NCBI RefSeq assembly: GCF_947495735.1
Contig: NZ_CANMAA010000013.1
Span: forward strand, 41,802 to 105,801
Origin: an uncultured Pseudokineococcus sp.
GTDB lineage: Bacteria; Actinomycetota; Actinomycetes; Actinomycetales; Quadrisphaeraceae
DNA: 64,000 nucleotides
Direction: 5' to 3'
The notes beneath the pieces are model-generated. The model was not told where the DNA came from, made no database searches, and saw only the letters and a program-made list of their open reading frames with translations. A program made the position numbers and the translations under genes. The number at the start of each line of letters is the position of its first letter. Positions within the stretch are counted from its first letter, which is position 1. Shown piece after piece: positions 1 through 8,185 of the stretch.

Positions 1-38
1 ACCTGGTCGTCACCAGCTCCGACGCCCTGCCGCGCTGA
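1..38 (+). CDS. 3' end of an unidentified CDS
   Basis: The third forward frame is open from the window edge and ends LVVTSSDALPR followed by TGA at 36-38. Only about 12 codons are visible, so no family can be assigned. It is listed because codon usage and the hydrophobic LVVTSSD stretch look like a real C-terminus, but a chance open frame is possible. Confidence 0.3.
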   Translation, partial: LVVTSSDALPR

Positions 39-353
39 GCGACCGAGCACCCCACCGCGGTCCGGACGTCGGCGGCGGGCGGGGTCACCGCGCTGCTCCT
101 CCGCCCCCAGCTCTCGACGGGCCCGTCGCGGTCGACGCCCGTGGAGGAGGACGTGCACGCAGCGGGCCGGGAACCAGTCACCGGCCAGCACCGGGCTGTC
201 CCGCCGGCCGTGGCCTCCGCTGACGAAGGACCCGACGGGCGCCCCGGCCGCAGCCGTCAGCAGGACGGGTGGTCCCGGCAGCGGCGAGGACGAGCCGAGG
301 TGCGGGGCGCCCGCCGCCTGCGCAGCGGCAGCTCCCCTGGACGGGGCGACAGC
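39..353. other. Non-coding or unassigned stretch
   Basis: No open frame here has convincing protein content; the frames that exist are low-complexity Arg/Gly/Pro shadows. I see no hairpin or repeat worth naming. Confidence 0.4.
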
Positions 354-950
354 TCAGGTGGTCGGCGCCGGCCGCTGCCGGACCTCGTTGGGCGACGCGC
401 GCACCGTCGCCCCGGCCGGCACGTCGGTGAGGACCGTGACGTTGGGGGCGATGCGCGCCCCGGCACCGATGCGCACGGCGCCGGCCACCACCGCGCCCGT
501 CCCGAGCGAGACACCCGCCCCGAGCTGGGGCGCCTGGTCGGCGTAGGTCTCGGGGTCGTCGCTGCGGGCGCCGAGCGTCACGTTGTGCCGCAGGACGCAG
601 TCGTCGCCGATGACCGCGAAGCGGTGGATCACGACGCCGGTGTGGTGGGCGATGCGGACCCGGCGTCCGAGCTGCACGGTCGCGGGGATCTCGATGCCGT
701 AGACGTTGCGCAGGAAGACGTAGGCGAGTCGGTGGAGGACGCGTGCTGCCCGCTGCGAGCTCCTCGGCATCCGCGGGAGAGCGGCGCCGAAGCGGTGCAC
801 GAGCACGGCGTGCAGTCCCGGGGACGTGAGCTCACCGCGGTGGGCGCGGACGTCCTCGCGCAGGACCTCGCGCCACCCGGGGCGCGCGTCCGCCGCCTCG
901 GCCTCCTCGTCAGCGGGCCGTGACCCTGCGCTGCCGTCCTCCGGTGCCAT
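354..950 (-). CDS. Serine O-acetyltransferase-like hexapeptide acyltransferase
   Basis: A 198-residue protein with a helical N-terminal half and a left-handed beta-helix from about residue 90 onwards, seen as hexapeptide repeats (IEIPATVQLGRRVRIAHH, VIGDDCVLRHNVTLG, IGAGARIAPNVTVL). The layout and the HHTGVVIHRFAVIG segment match the CysE/colanic-acid serine acetyltransferase-like group, which transfers acetyl from acetyl-CoA to a hydroxyl. The second catalytic-region His of classical CysE (in the GGxRHP loop) is not visible, so the acceptor may be a sugar or another small molecule rather than serine. The ATG at 950 is preceded by a G-rich segment. No cysteine-synthase gene is adjacent. A perfect inverted repeat lies 44 bases upstream. 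Confidence 0.75.
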   Translation of the reverse strand: MAPEDGSAGSRPADEEAEAADARPGWREVLREDVRAHRGELTSPGLHAVLVHRFGAALPRMPRSSQRAARVLHRLAYVFLRNVYGIEIPATVQLGRRVRIAHHTGVVIHRFAVIGDDCVLRHNVTLGARSDDPETYADQAPQLGAGVSLGTGAVVAGAVRIGAGARIAPNVTVLTDVPAGATVRASPNEVRQRPAPTT

Positions 951-993
951 GAACCCCCCTCAGGAGCATCGATCGCTCTCGGTGACGCCAACC

Positions 994-1013
994 CTACTGT
1001 CGCCCGACAGTAG
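994..1013. promoter_or_regulatory. Perfect inverted repeat upstream of the acetyltransferase
   Basis: CTACTGTC (994-1001), a GCCC spacer, then GACAGTAG (1006-1013): two perfect 8-base arms about 44 bases upstream of the start at 950. The position and symmetry suit a repressor operator or promoter-proximal hairpin. It also lies downstream of the reverse-strand STAS gene, so a terminator role is possible, although the stem is not especially GC-rich. Confidence 0.4.
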
Positions 1014-1085
1014 AGTCGCGGCAGGAGCGGCGACGGCGACGACGTGCACCCGTTCGAGTCCCTCGGGGCGGGCGAGCGCGGCGGG

Positions 1086-1761
1086 TCAGCGCGAGTCGTG
1101 CAGGTCGACCAGCTCCAGCACCCCGAGCAGCGCCAGGTCCTCGCGGACGTGGGCGGAGGCCCCGACCAGGCGCAGACGGCCCTCGACCCCGTCCCGGGCG
1201 TGCTGCACGCACCGCACGACCAGCGTGAGCGCCGCGCGGTCGAAGGAGGTGACCGCCGACAGGTCCACCACCCGGACCTGCGCCAGCTGCTCGTCGCCGA
1301 CGGCGGATCCCCGCACCACACCGACGTCGATGCCCCCCGAGCACACCAGTCGCGCTCCCGTGCAGCCGCACCCTCCCCGGCGCACTCCCTCCGGGCACGG
1401 GTGACGGCTCGGCCACCGGGACGGCGAGGCCGCCCGCCGGGGTCCGCACCGACGCCTCGAAGAGGCTCTGCTCGAGCACGGCGCAGTCGTGCTCGCTCAG
1501 CTCGCGCCGCCCGGCGAGGGCGTCGACGAGCTGCCCGAGCCCCAGGTCGCCGCCGACCTGCAGCTGCTCGACCCACAGCTGCAGGGTCGTCATCTCGCTG
1601 GCCGTCACGGCCGAGCGCAGCAGGGACGCGCGCGAGGGGGCCGGCGCCCGGTCCGGGGCAGCCGCTCGATCACGACCGGGTGCTGGACCGGGTGCCGGCG
1701 ACCCGGTGCTGCCGGGGACCTCACGGGGGTCGTCGTCGACGGGGAGGGGACGGGAAGCCAC
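1086..1761 (-). pseudogene. STAS-domain protein, apparent single-base frameshift
   Basis: The reverse strand encodes a recognisable C-terminal STAS domain (VRVVDLSAVTSFDRAALTL, then LRLVGASAHVREDLALLG), the fold of anti-sigma-factor antagonists. An N-terminal segment of about 130 residues starting at 1761 (SEHDCAVLEQSLFEAS and onward) is in another frame. The two join smoothly as HGSATGVLGGIDVGVV if one base is removed from the six-C run at 1333-1338. Either the base is a sequencing error in a ~225-residue fused gene, or the gene is broken and only the part from the GTG at 1385 is translated. No anti-sigma kinase is adjacent; a second STAS-like gene faces away at 2046. Confidence 0.55.
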
Positions 1762-2045
1762 GGGAGCGTCTCCAGGGACGGCACCGGCGGCAGGCGCCTC
1801 GTGGTCTGGACCCGCTCCGCCGGCTCACGAGCACGCTAGGCCGTTCGCCCGTCGACGTCCTGTCGCAGCGGTCCGGCGCAGCCCGCCCCCGCGGCCCTCT
1901 GCGACCTCACGAGCGAGGGCTCAGCGCTCGACGCGGCCTGCGACCCCGGATCGGTCACCATCGTCGCGAGGTGCGACATAAGGTTGCCCCAGCGACCCGG
2001 TGGCGCACGTGTCGAGGCTCGCCCTCGACCGCTGCCCGGCCGCCG
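1762..2045. other. Intergenic region between divergent STAS genes
   Basis: No frame in this stretch has convincing protein content. The segment around 1960-1990 is locally AT-richer (gcgacataagg) and could carry a promoter, but I cannot fix one. Confidence 0.3.
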
Positions 2046-2603
2046 ATGTCGAGCCGACGGCAGCGAGGACGCGCGGCGCACCCGTCCCAGGCGGCCGCGC
2101 CGCCCCGGGGAGGGCTGGCCAGCATCGAGGACGCACACCGCCGTCGACCGCCATCGCGCCGGACGACGCTCGCTGACCGCCCTGCACGACCCCCGCAGCC
2201 GCCTCCGGACCTCCGGGCCTGCGACGCCAGCGGCGACCTGCGCCTGCTCGAGCGCCCCCGGCACGACGGCGACGGGCCCTCCCCCGGGGAGGAGCCGGGC
2301 GCGGCGGGCGGTCTCGTGCTCGCGCTGTCGGGGCGCATCACCCACCAGGTGCTGGACCGGTGCGGCTACCCCACGGGCGCCGTGCTCGCGCGGGTCCACA
2401 CCGTCGAGGCCTCGGCGGTGGAGGGCCTGGACCAGGCCGGCGCAGGTCTGCTGGTCCGGGTCCACCTCGCCGCGCGCGGCCGGGGGACGTCGGTCCACCT
2501 GCCCTCCCCCTCGCGTGCCGTCGTCGAGGCCCTGGCGCGCTACGGCCGACTGAGCTTCTTCGACCCCGCGCCGCACGGGCAGGACCGCGCGCTCCTCCCC
2601 TGA
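2046..2603 (+). CDS. STAS-like (anti-sigma factor antagonist-like) protein
   Basis: The C-terminal ~100 residues look like a STAS/MlaB-type domain: GGLVLALSGRIT, then AVLARVHTVEASAVEGLDQAGAG, then GRGTSVHLPSPSRAVVEALARYG. The first ~60 residues are low-complexity and Arg/Pro-rich, so the real start is unclear. ATG 2046 is the only in-frame ATG that covers the domain; no in-frame ATG or GTG lies closer to it. STAS proteins of this kind bind serine kinase/anti-sigma partners or act in stress signalling. None of those partners is encoded nearby, so the pathway is unknown. Confidence 0.5.
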   Translation: MSSRRQRGRAAHPSQAAAPPRGGLASIEDAHRRRPPSRRTTLADRPARPPQPPPDLRACDASGDLRLLERPRHDGDGPSPGEEPGAAGGLVLALSGRITHQVLDRCGYPTGAVLARVHTVEASAVEGLDQAGAGLLVRVHLAARGRGTSVHLPSPSRAVVEALARYGRLSFFDPAPHGQDRALLP

Positions 2604-2719
2604 CCCGCGCCGAGCCGCGGGCTCGCAGGGGCGGACCGCACGGCGGTCAGGCGCGTCCCCGCGACCGGGTCGGGTCCGCCCGCCGCGGAGGGCGCTGAAC
2701 AGCCCGCGCCCGTCGGCGC

Positions 2720-2725
2720 CACGGT
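2720..2725 (+). promoter_or_regulatory. Putative -10 element, leaderless promoter of the VOC gene
   Basis: CACGGT is followed by exactly six bases and then the ATG at 2732, with no Shine-Dalgarno sequence. This spacing recurs at many starts in the window and fits transcription beginning at the start codon. Confidence 0.45.
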
Positions 2726-2731
2726 GCGGTC

Positions 2732-3118
2732 ATGACCGCCGTCATCTCGCACACGCCCTTCGACAGCCGGGTCGCCCACGCCCGGTCCGTTCTCTGGGCC
2801 GAGGTCCTGGGCTTCCACGAGGACCCCGAGGACCCGGACGAGCCGGGCCACGAGGAGTGCGGCATCTGGTCGCCCGACGGCACGCAGCGGCTGCTGCTCG
2901 TCGAGGTGCCGGAGGCCAAGACGGTGGAGAGCCGCGTGCACCTGGACCTGGAGCCGACCGAGGGCTCCCGTGACGAGGAGCTGGCCCGGCTCCTCGCCCT
3001 CGGCGCCCGGCAGGTCGCCGACCGCCGCCGTCCCGACGGCTCCGGCTGGGTCCTCCTGGCCGACCCCGAGGGGAACGAGCTCTGCATCCTGCGCGACGAC
3101 GCCGAGCGGTCCGCCTGA
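2732..3118 (+). CDS. VOC/glyoxalase-fold protein
   Basis: A 128-residue single-chain protein with the paired beta-alpha-beta-beta-beta modules of the vicinal oxygen chelate superfamily. Candidate metal-ligand positions are the early His in ISHTPFD, RVHLDLEP in the middle and the Glu in PEGNELCIL near the end, the typical place for the last ligand. Actinobacterial proteins of this type are usually annotated as glyoxalase or bleomycin-resistance-like, and their substrates are unknown. It is convergent with the ArsR-type regulator, only 12 bases apart. The start lacks an SD sequence and is probably leaderless. Confidence 0.8.
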   Translation: MTAVISHTPFDSRVAHARSVLWAEVLGFHEDPEDPDEPGHEECGIWSPDGTQRLLLVEVPEAKTVESRVHLDLEPTEGSRDEELARLLALGARQVADRRRPDGSGWVLLADPEGNELCILRDDAERSA

Positions 3119-3130
3119 GAGGGCCCCTGG

Positions 3131-4102
3131 TCAGCGCACCCCGCCGGCCAGGAGGTGGTCCCCCAGCTCCGAGCGGCGGTAGAGCACCGAGCGCCCGTAC
3201 CGGGACGACGTCAGGAGACCGGCCGCGCGCAGCGCCCGCAGGTGCTGGTTCACGGCCGCCGGGGTGACGCCCGCCCGGGCGGCCAGCTCGGTGCTCGACG
3301 CGGGCGTGGCCAGGCGGACCAGCAGCCCGGCGCGCACGGCACCGACCAGCCCGGTGAGCGCCGCGGGCGCCGGAGCCCGCTCGCTCTGCCACAGCGTCCC
3401 GAGACCCCGCGCGCCGTACATGACGAGCGGCGGCTCGACGGGCGAGATGGGCGCTGACACCCCGCGGGAGAAGAGCGTGGGCACCAGCGTGAGGCCGACA
3501 CCCGTCGTCGAGCGCGTGTAGGCCACCTCCGAGGCCAGGCGCAGGCTCACGACCCCGTCGGCGAACGAGACGCGCTCGGCCAGACCGGCGAACATCGCCG
3601 CCAGGCCACGGCTCGCCATCTCGCGGCCGCGGTGCATGACGTCCGCCTCGAGGAGGGCGCGCATGCGCGGCCACGAGCCGGCGAAGCACCGCTCCCAGTA
3701 CCCGGCCAGCGCGTCGACGACCCGCTGCCGCACCACGGGGACCGGGCCGCGCAGCGCGGCGGGCAGGGCGTCCGGGCCGGGGTGGACGGCGGCCAGGTCG
3801 GAGGCGACGACGTCGGGCGGGACGGCGAGGAGTCCCTCCAGCTCGTCCTCGATGCGCGTGAGCGGGGAGCGCGGGCGCGGGGTGAGGAAGTCCGGCGTCC
3901 ACAGGCGCGCGTCGGTCAGCGCGAGCAGCACCTCGGCGTCGAGGTCGGTCCGCGCGGCGTCGACCTCCCGCGGCCACGGCAGGTGCAGCGGGAAGCGGCC
4001 GGGGTCGCGCCAGGTGCGCAGCGACAGGGCGAGCTCGTTGAGCGGGGAGACCGCGAAGCGCACGTCCGCCAGGTCCATGCCGGCGAGCTCGTAACGGATC
4101 AT
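3131..4102 (-). CDS. ArsR-family regulator with N-terminal DUF5937-like domain
   Basis: The N-terminus MIRYELAGMDLADVRFAVSPL is the characteristic opening of actinobacterial DUF5937/ArsR proteins, which is why I start at ATG 4102 rather than at the longer frame that would run into the divergent MFS gene. The last ~75 residues form a winged helix-turn-helix (TELAARAGVTPAAVNQHLRAL, then SSRYGRSVLYRR). No cysteine metal site is evident, so it probably senses something other than a metal thiolate. It is divergent from the MFS gene with 56 bases between starts, so it is the likely local repressor of that exporter. Confidence 0.8.
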   Translation of the reverse strand: MIRYELAGMDLADVRFAVSPLNELALSLRTWRDPGRFPLHLPWPREVDAARTDLDAEVLLALTDARLWTPDFLTPRPRSPLTRIEDELEGLLAVPPDVVASDLAAVHPGPDALPAALRGPVPVVRQRVVDALAGYWERCFAGSWPRMRALLEADVMHRGREMASRGLAAMFAGLAERVSFADGVVSLRLASEVAYTRSTTGVGLTLVPTLFSRGVSAPISPVEPPLVMYGARGLGTLWQSERAPAPAALTGLVGAVRAGLLVRLATPASSTELAARAGVTPAAVNQHLRALRAAGLLTSSRYGRSVLYRRSELGDHLLAGGVR

Positions 4103-4158
4103 CAAGCACAACGCCATCTCCGTGGTGCCGGGCGGCCGGATCGGGGAGAACTGGCGCC

Positions 4159-5481
4159 GTGCCCTCCCCCACCCCGCCGCCCCCGGCCCCACCGCGGCGC
4201 GCGCTCGACGCCGTCCGCTCCACCCTCGCGCCGACCGGGCCGGTCGCCCGGCCCCTGACGACCGCGACGATGGCGACCTCGCTCAGCAGCGGCCTCTTCT
4301 ACACGGTCAGCGCCCTGTTCTTCACGACGGTCGTCGGGCTCGGAGCCACCACCGTCGGCCTCGGCCTCACGGTCGCCGGCGCGGTCGGCGTCGCGGGCTC
4401 CTTCGGGGCGGGCTACCTCGCGGACCGCGTCGGCGCCTCGCGCCTGCTCCTGGGGGCGACCCTGGGCCAGGGCCTGGCCCTCCTGGCGTACGTGCTCGCG
4501 ACCAGCACGACGGCGTTCGTCGTCACGGCCTGCTGCGCGGTCGGCTTCCGCTCGATGCAGGGGACCGCCCGCCAGGCCGTGCTGGCCCGCACCTCCACCG
4601 GGCCCGAGCGCATGGCCGTGCGGGCGAGGCTGCGCGTCGTCACGAACGTCTTCATCGGGCTGGGCACCGTCCTCGCCGGGGCCGCGCTGCTCGTCGGCAC
4701 CGCCGCGGCGTACCGCTCGACGATGCTCCTCGCCGGAGCGCTCGTCCTGGCCTCCTGCGTCCCGCTCGCCCGGCTCGTCCGCGGAGCCGGCCCGCCACCC
4801 GAGCCGCTGGACCTCGCGTCGGCCACCACCACGACGCCGACGGCGCCCACGACGACCGGCCGCTCCCCCCTGCGCGACCGCACCTACCTGGCCGTGACCG
4901 GCCTGAACGCGGTGATGGCCATGCAGTTCGGCCTGCAGACCGTCGGGGTGCCCCTGTGGGTCGTCACGCGCACGCCGGCGCCGCCCGTCACGGTCTCGGC
5001 GCTGCTGGTGCTCAACACGGTCCTCATCGCCTGCTTCCAGGTCCGGGCCTCGCGGGGCACCGACGACGTCAGGGCCGCGGGGCGCGCCGTCGCCCGCGGC
5101 GGCGTGCTGCTGGCCCTCGCGTGCGGGCTGCACGCCGCCGCCGCGACGGGGAGCGTCGTCCTCGCCGTCGTCCTGCTCGTGCTGGCCGCGACGGCGCACA
5201 CGGCCGCCGAGATGCTGACGGAGGCCGGGAGCTGGGGCCTGGCCTTCGAGCTCGCCGACCCCCGCAGCGCGGGCGCCTACCAGGGCGTGAGCCAGACGGG
5301 GTACTCGATCGGCACCATGCTCGCCCCGCTCGTGGTGACGGCCACCGCCGTCGACCACGGCACGCCCGGCTGGGCCCTGCTCGGGACGGCGTTCGCGACG
5401 GTCGGCGCCCTCACGTGGGTGGTGGCGCGCACCGCCCGGCGCCCCGAGGCGGCGCAGGTCCTGCAGCACGAGCGCGGCTGA
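4159..5481 (+). CDS. MFS transporter
   Basis: A 440-residue polytopic protein with about twelve hydrophobic segments split into two halves by a polar Thr/Pro-rich loop (around residues 215-235). Motif-A-like residues appear in the first cytoplasmic loop (GYLADRVGASRLLL). The family comprises proton-coupled exporters or importers; actinobacterial members beside a divergent ArsR/DUF5937 regulator are usually called drug-efflux type. GTG 4159 is used; a weak gggagaa sequence precedes it. The short shared intergenic region with the regulator suggests joint control. The substrate is not inferable. Confidence 0.85.
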   Translation: MPSPTPPPPAPPRRALDAVRSTLAPTGPVARPLTTATMATSLSSGLFYTVSALFFTTVVGLGATTVGLGLTVAGAVGVAGSFGAGYLADRVGASRLLLGATLGQGLALLAYVLATSTTAFVVTACCAVGFRSMQGTARQAVLARTSTGPERMAVRARLRVVTNVFIGLGTVLAGAALLVGTAAAYRSTMLLAGALVLASCVPLARLVRGAGPPPEPLDLASATTTTPTAPTTTGRSPLRDRTYLAVTGLNAVMAMQFGLQTVGVPLWVVTRTPAPPVTVSALLVLNTVLIACFQVRASRGTDDVRAAGRAVARGGVLLALACGLHAAAATGSVVLAVVLLVLAATAHTAAEMLTEAGSWGLAFELADPRSAGAYQGVSQTGYSIGTMLAPLVVTATAVDHGTPGWALLGTAFATVGALTWVVARTARRPEAAQVLQHERG

Positions 5482-5627
5482 GGACCTGGCGCACCTCGCC
5501 CACCGCCTGGTCCCCGCTGACCAGGGCGGAGGACTCCGGCGCCGGCGCACCTGGACGGGCACGGCGACCTCTGCCGCGAGCACGCCGACCGGCTCGCCGC
5601 TCCGCCCCGCCCCGCCGCGAACGCCCC

Positions 5628-5633
5628 TAGCCT
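5628..5633 (+). promoter_or_regulatory. Putative -10 element before a leaderless leader ORF
   Basis: TAGCCT followed by six bases and the ATG at 5640, the same spacing seen at other leaderless starts in the window. Confidence 0.4.
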
Positions 5634-5639
5634 TCGCGC

Positions 5640-5681
5640 ATGAGCGACGGGGAGCTCGGGCAGGAACAGCTCCCGGCATGA
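5640..5681 (+). CDS. 13-residue leader ORF overlapping the CPBP protease start
   Basis: ATG 5640 opens a 14-codon frame (MSDGELGQEQLPA, stop TGA) whose stop overlaps the ATG of the next gene as ATGA. A TAGCCT element six bases upstream suggests that the mRNA begins at this ATG. The peptide has no recognisable function. The arrangement suggests that translation of the leader delivers ribosomes to the downstream start (termination-reinitiation). Confidence 0.35.
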   Translation: MSDGELGQEQLPA

Positions 5682-6574
5682 CCCCGTCCCCGGCGGACGC
5701 CCCGACGTCGAGCCCCCGGTCGCGGTCGCTGCCGGGGCTGGCGGTGCTCGTGGTCGGGCTCCTGCTGCTCTCGCTCTCCGTCGCCTGGCTGGCGGCCAGC
5801 GGCCACACGTCCGTCCGCTACCGCGCCGACAGCGCCGAGACCGTCGAGGTGTGGCGGCGCTGGGTGCCCGCCCTCGCCGGCATCGCGGTCGTGCGCCTGC
5901 TCCCCGTGCGTGGACGTCCGGCCGTGGTCGGCTCCTCGTCGGAGCCGGCGGCCCGGCGGGAGGGGCTCGTCCTGGTCGCGATCGCCGTCGTCTTCGCCGT
6001 CGGGCTGCACGCCGCGGGCGGGGGCGAGCCGGCCCACACCGCCGGGAAGCTCGCCCTCCTGGTCGCGCTCCCCCTGCTGGTGCTGCGCCGCCGTCGCCGG
6101 CGCGGGACCGCGTGGCGGGCCGCCGTGGTGACCGGCTCCCGCCGGTGGCGCCTGGCGGGGCCCGTGGTCGCCCTGCTGGCGTGGGGGCTGCTCGCCTTCG
6201 CCAGCCCGCTCGCCATGCCCGGCGGCGACCTCGCGAGCACCGTGACGCTCGCCGAGCTCGTCGCCACCGTCGTCGTCGGCTTCCTCGTCAACGCCGTGGT
6301 CGAGGAGGTCTTCTACCGGCGGTGGCTGCTCTCGCGGGTCCAGGCCTGGCTCGGCCCGTGGCCCGCGATCGTCCTGTCGTCGCTGCTCTGGTCCGTGTGG
6401 CACGCCGCCATCCAGGGCACGGGGGACCTCGGCCTCGACGTCCCCTCGGCCCTGGTGACCCACATGCCGCTCGGCGTCTTCCTCGGCTGCCTGTGGAGCC
6501 GGTACCGCCGGATGTGGCCGCTGCTGGCCGCGCACGGCGCGGTGAACTCGCTGGGGCTCTTCGTCGGCACCTGA
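5678..6574 (+). CDS. CPBP-family intramembrane metalloprotease (CAAX protease/Abi)
   Basis: A 298-residue membrane protein with about seven hydrophobic segments. The family signatures are all present: EEVFYRR (double Glu plus Arg, around residue 209), LWSVWHAAIQG with the conserved His, and the C-terminal AAHGAVNSLGLF with its His and Asn. These residues form the metal-binding active site of Abi/CPBP proteases, which in bacteria act in bacteriocin self-immunity or prenyl-protein-like processing. No bacteriocin gene is visible nearby. The start overlaps a short leader ORF. Confidence 0.85.
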   Translation: MTPSPADAPTSSPRSRSLPGLAVLVVGLLLLSLSVAWLAASGHTSVRYRADSAETVEVWRRWVPALAGIAVVRLLPVRGRPAVVGSSSEPAARREGLVLVAIAVVFAVGLHAAGGGEPAHTAGKLALLVALPLLVLRRRRRRGTAWRAAVVTGSRRWRLAGPVVALLAWGLLAFASPLAMPGGDLASTVTLAELVATVVVGFLVNAVVEEVFYRRWLLSRVQAWLGPWPAIVLSSLLWSVWHAAIQGTGDLGLDVPSALVTHMPLGVFLGCLWSRYRRMWPLLAAHGAVNSLGLFVGT

Positions 6575-6616
6575 AACAGGCTGTCGACGCCGGACGGGGC
6601 CTGGTACCAAGCGCTG

Positions 6617-7363
6617 GTGGACCGTCGCGCCGTCTCTGACATCGCTCATCGCCGTCATCCCGTGGCGGCCCCGGTGGCTCTGAGCCGGGTGCGCGAGCTG
6701 CTCGGCTGGCTGAGGCCACCGGCGGCAGGACGGGTGCTGGACCTGGGCAGCGGCTACGGGGTGTGGCTGAGCGAGCTCCTCGCCGCCCGGGAGGACCTCA
6801 CCGGCGTCGGGGTGGACCTGTCGCTGCCCGACGGGCTGGCGCAGACCGCCCAGGACCTCGGGGTGGGCGCCCGGGTGGAGTGGCAGCAGGCGGACGCGGC
6901 GCAGTGGAGCGGCGGGTCCTTCGACGTGGTCGTGTGCGTGGGGGCCAGCCACGCCTTCGGGGGCCTGGGCCCCACGCTGGCAGCGGTGCGCCGGCACCTG
7001 CGACCCGGCGGGCAGGTGCTGCTCGGCGACGGGTTCTGGGAGGTGACGCCGACCCCGCAGGCCCTGTCCGCGCTGGAGGCGGCCCCGGAGGACCTCCCCG
7101 ACCTGGACGGCTTCCTGCACCAGGTCCGGGAGGCCTCCTTCGAGCCGGGCCCCGGGCACATCAGCACCCTGGCGGAGTGGGACGACTACGAGTGGTCCTG
7201 GACGGGCTCGCTCGTCGACTGGGCCCTGCACGACGCACCCACCGGCGCTGACCGCGAGCAGGCCCTCGCGGCAGCTCGGGAGCACCGCCGGCAGTGGCTG
7301 GGCGGGTACCGCTCCGTCCTCGGCTTCGCCACGGTGGTCCTGCACGACGTCGCGGCGGCGTAG
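6617..7363 (+). CDS. SAM-dependent methyltransferase (class I)
   Basis: The 248-residue protein has a Rossmann-type methyltransferase fold. Motif I is GRVLDLGSGYGVWLSELL (about residues 38-55), motif II has the acidic VGVDLS, and FDVVVCVGASHAFGG is the post-II/motif IV region. LRPGGQVLLGDGFW is the usual GG-containing loop. The opening SDIAHRRHPVAAPV is shared by small-molecule methyltransferases in actinobacteria. The start GTG 6617 lacks an SD but has TACCAA six bases upstream, so it is probably leaderless. A strong hairpin follows the gene. Confidence 0.85.
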   Translation: MDRRAVSDIAHRRHPVAAPVALSRVRELLGWLRPPAAGRVLDLGSGYGVWLSELLAAREDLTGVGVDLSLPDGLAQTAQDLGVGARVEWQQADAAQWSGGSFDVVVCVGASHAFGGLGPTLAAVRRHLRPGGQVLLGDGFWEVTPTPQALSALEAAPEDLPDLDGFLHQVREASFEPGPGHISTLAEWDDYEWSWTGSLVDWALHDAPTGADREQALAAAREHRRQWLGGYRSVLGFATVVLHDVAAA

Positions 7364-7470
7364 GACGCCCGTGACCGAGCCCGGGGAGCGGCCACCGGCT
7401 GCGGTGGCGCGCGCTGGTGCAGGGGTGTCCTCGACGGCGGCGGTGCAGCGGGCATGGGCGGCCCTCGCCG

Positions 7471-7498
7471 GCGGGGGAGCCGGCTTCGGCTCCCCCGC
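7471..7498 (+). terminator. GC-rich hairpin after the methyltransferase gene
   Basis: An 11-base perfect stem (7471-7481 with 7488-7498) and a 6-base loop, without a U tract, about 110 bases beyond the stop. It ends 57 bases before the next GTG, so attenuation of that gene is an alternative. Confidence 0.5.
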
Positions 7499-7555
7499 GA
7501 CCGCTCGCGTCGTCGTGGCCCCGGCTCGCGGCTGTGCCCGCCGGGGTGGTGCGGC

Positions 7556-8185
7556 GTGCTGACGATCGCCGGGGCCACCGTCGCGACCGCCCCGGACGCC
7601 GGCCGGGCCGACGCCCTGGCACGGGCGCTGGACCGCCTGGCGCCCGAGGAGCGCACCGCGCCGTCGGCGCTGGGCGAGCACGTCGTGCTCGAGGAGGTCC
7701 TCGGACCGGCCCGGCTGGCGTACCTGCCGTCGCAGCACCGGCCGGTGGTCCCGCTCGACGCCGCCGGCGAGCTCGTCGCGGTCCCCGCGCGCTCGGCGCC
7801 CGTGGCCGCGCTGCTGGACGCCTGCCCCGCCGAGGACGTCGCGGAGAGCGGGGTCCGCGACCTCGACTCCCCCGCCTTCGTCCTCGCCGTGGACGGGCGG
7901 CCCGTGGCCGTCGCCGGCTACGAGCGCTGGCCCAGCGGCGTCGCGCACCTGTGCGTGCTCACCCGCCCCGGGGCCCGCGGCGCACGGCGGGCGCGCGCGG
8001 TCGCCGCCGCCGCGGCCGCCCACGCTCTCGACGCCGGCCTCCTGCCGCAGTGGCGGGCCCGCCCCGAGGCCTCGGTGCGCCTCGCGCGGGCCCTGGGCTT
8101 CGTCGTCCTCGGCCAGCAGCTCAGCGTCCGCACCGGCCGGGAGCAGCACCGCGCCGGCCGCGACGGACGGCCCCCCGGGGCCTGA
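7556..8185 (+). CDS. GNAT-family N-acetyltransferase
   Basis: I place the start at GTG 7556 ([14 protein letters not shown]...), giving 209 residues; the longer upstream frame is Arg-rich junk over a hairpin. The C-terminal half has a GNAT-like core: [19 protein letters not shown], then [25 protein letters not shown] as the acetyl-CoA pyrophosphate loop region, and [19 protein letters not shown] as the final beta strands. Actinobacterial relatives have unknown substrates. It stands alone, followed by 460 bases without a clear gene. Confidence 0.7.
   Translation: MLTIAGATVATAPDAGRADALARALDRLAPEERTAPSALGEHVVLEEVLGPARLAYLPSQHRPVVPLDAAGELVAVPARSAPVAALLDACPAEDVAESGVRDLDSPAFVLAVDGRPVAVAGYERWPSGVAHLCVLTRPGARGARRARAVAAAAAAHALDAGLLPQWRARPEASVRLARALGFVVLGQQLSVRTGREQHRAGRDGRPPGA

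Noticed and set aside
141..923. Long forward frame across the acetyltransferase
   Set aside because: Shadow of the reverse-strand gene; Arg/Gly-rich, with no domain pattern.
1044..2045. Long forward frame extending left of the second STAS gene
   Set aside because: Low-complexity Arg/Pro content overlapping the reverse-strand STAS gene; only the part after ATG 2046 carries a domain.
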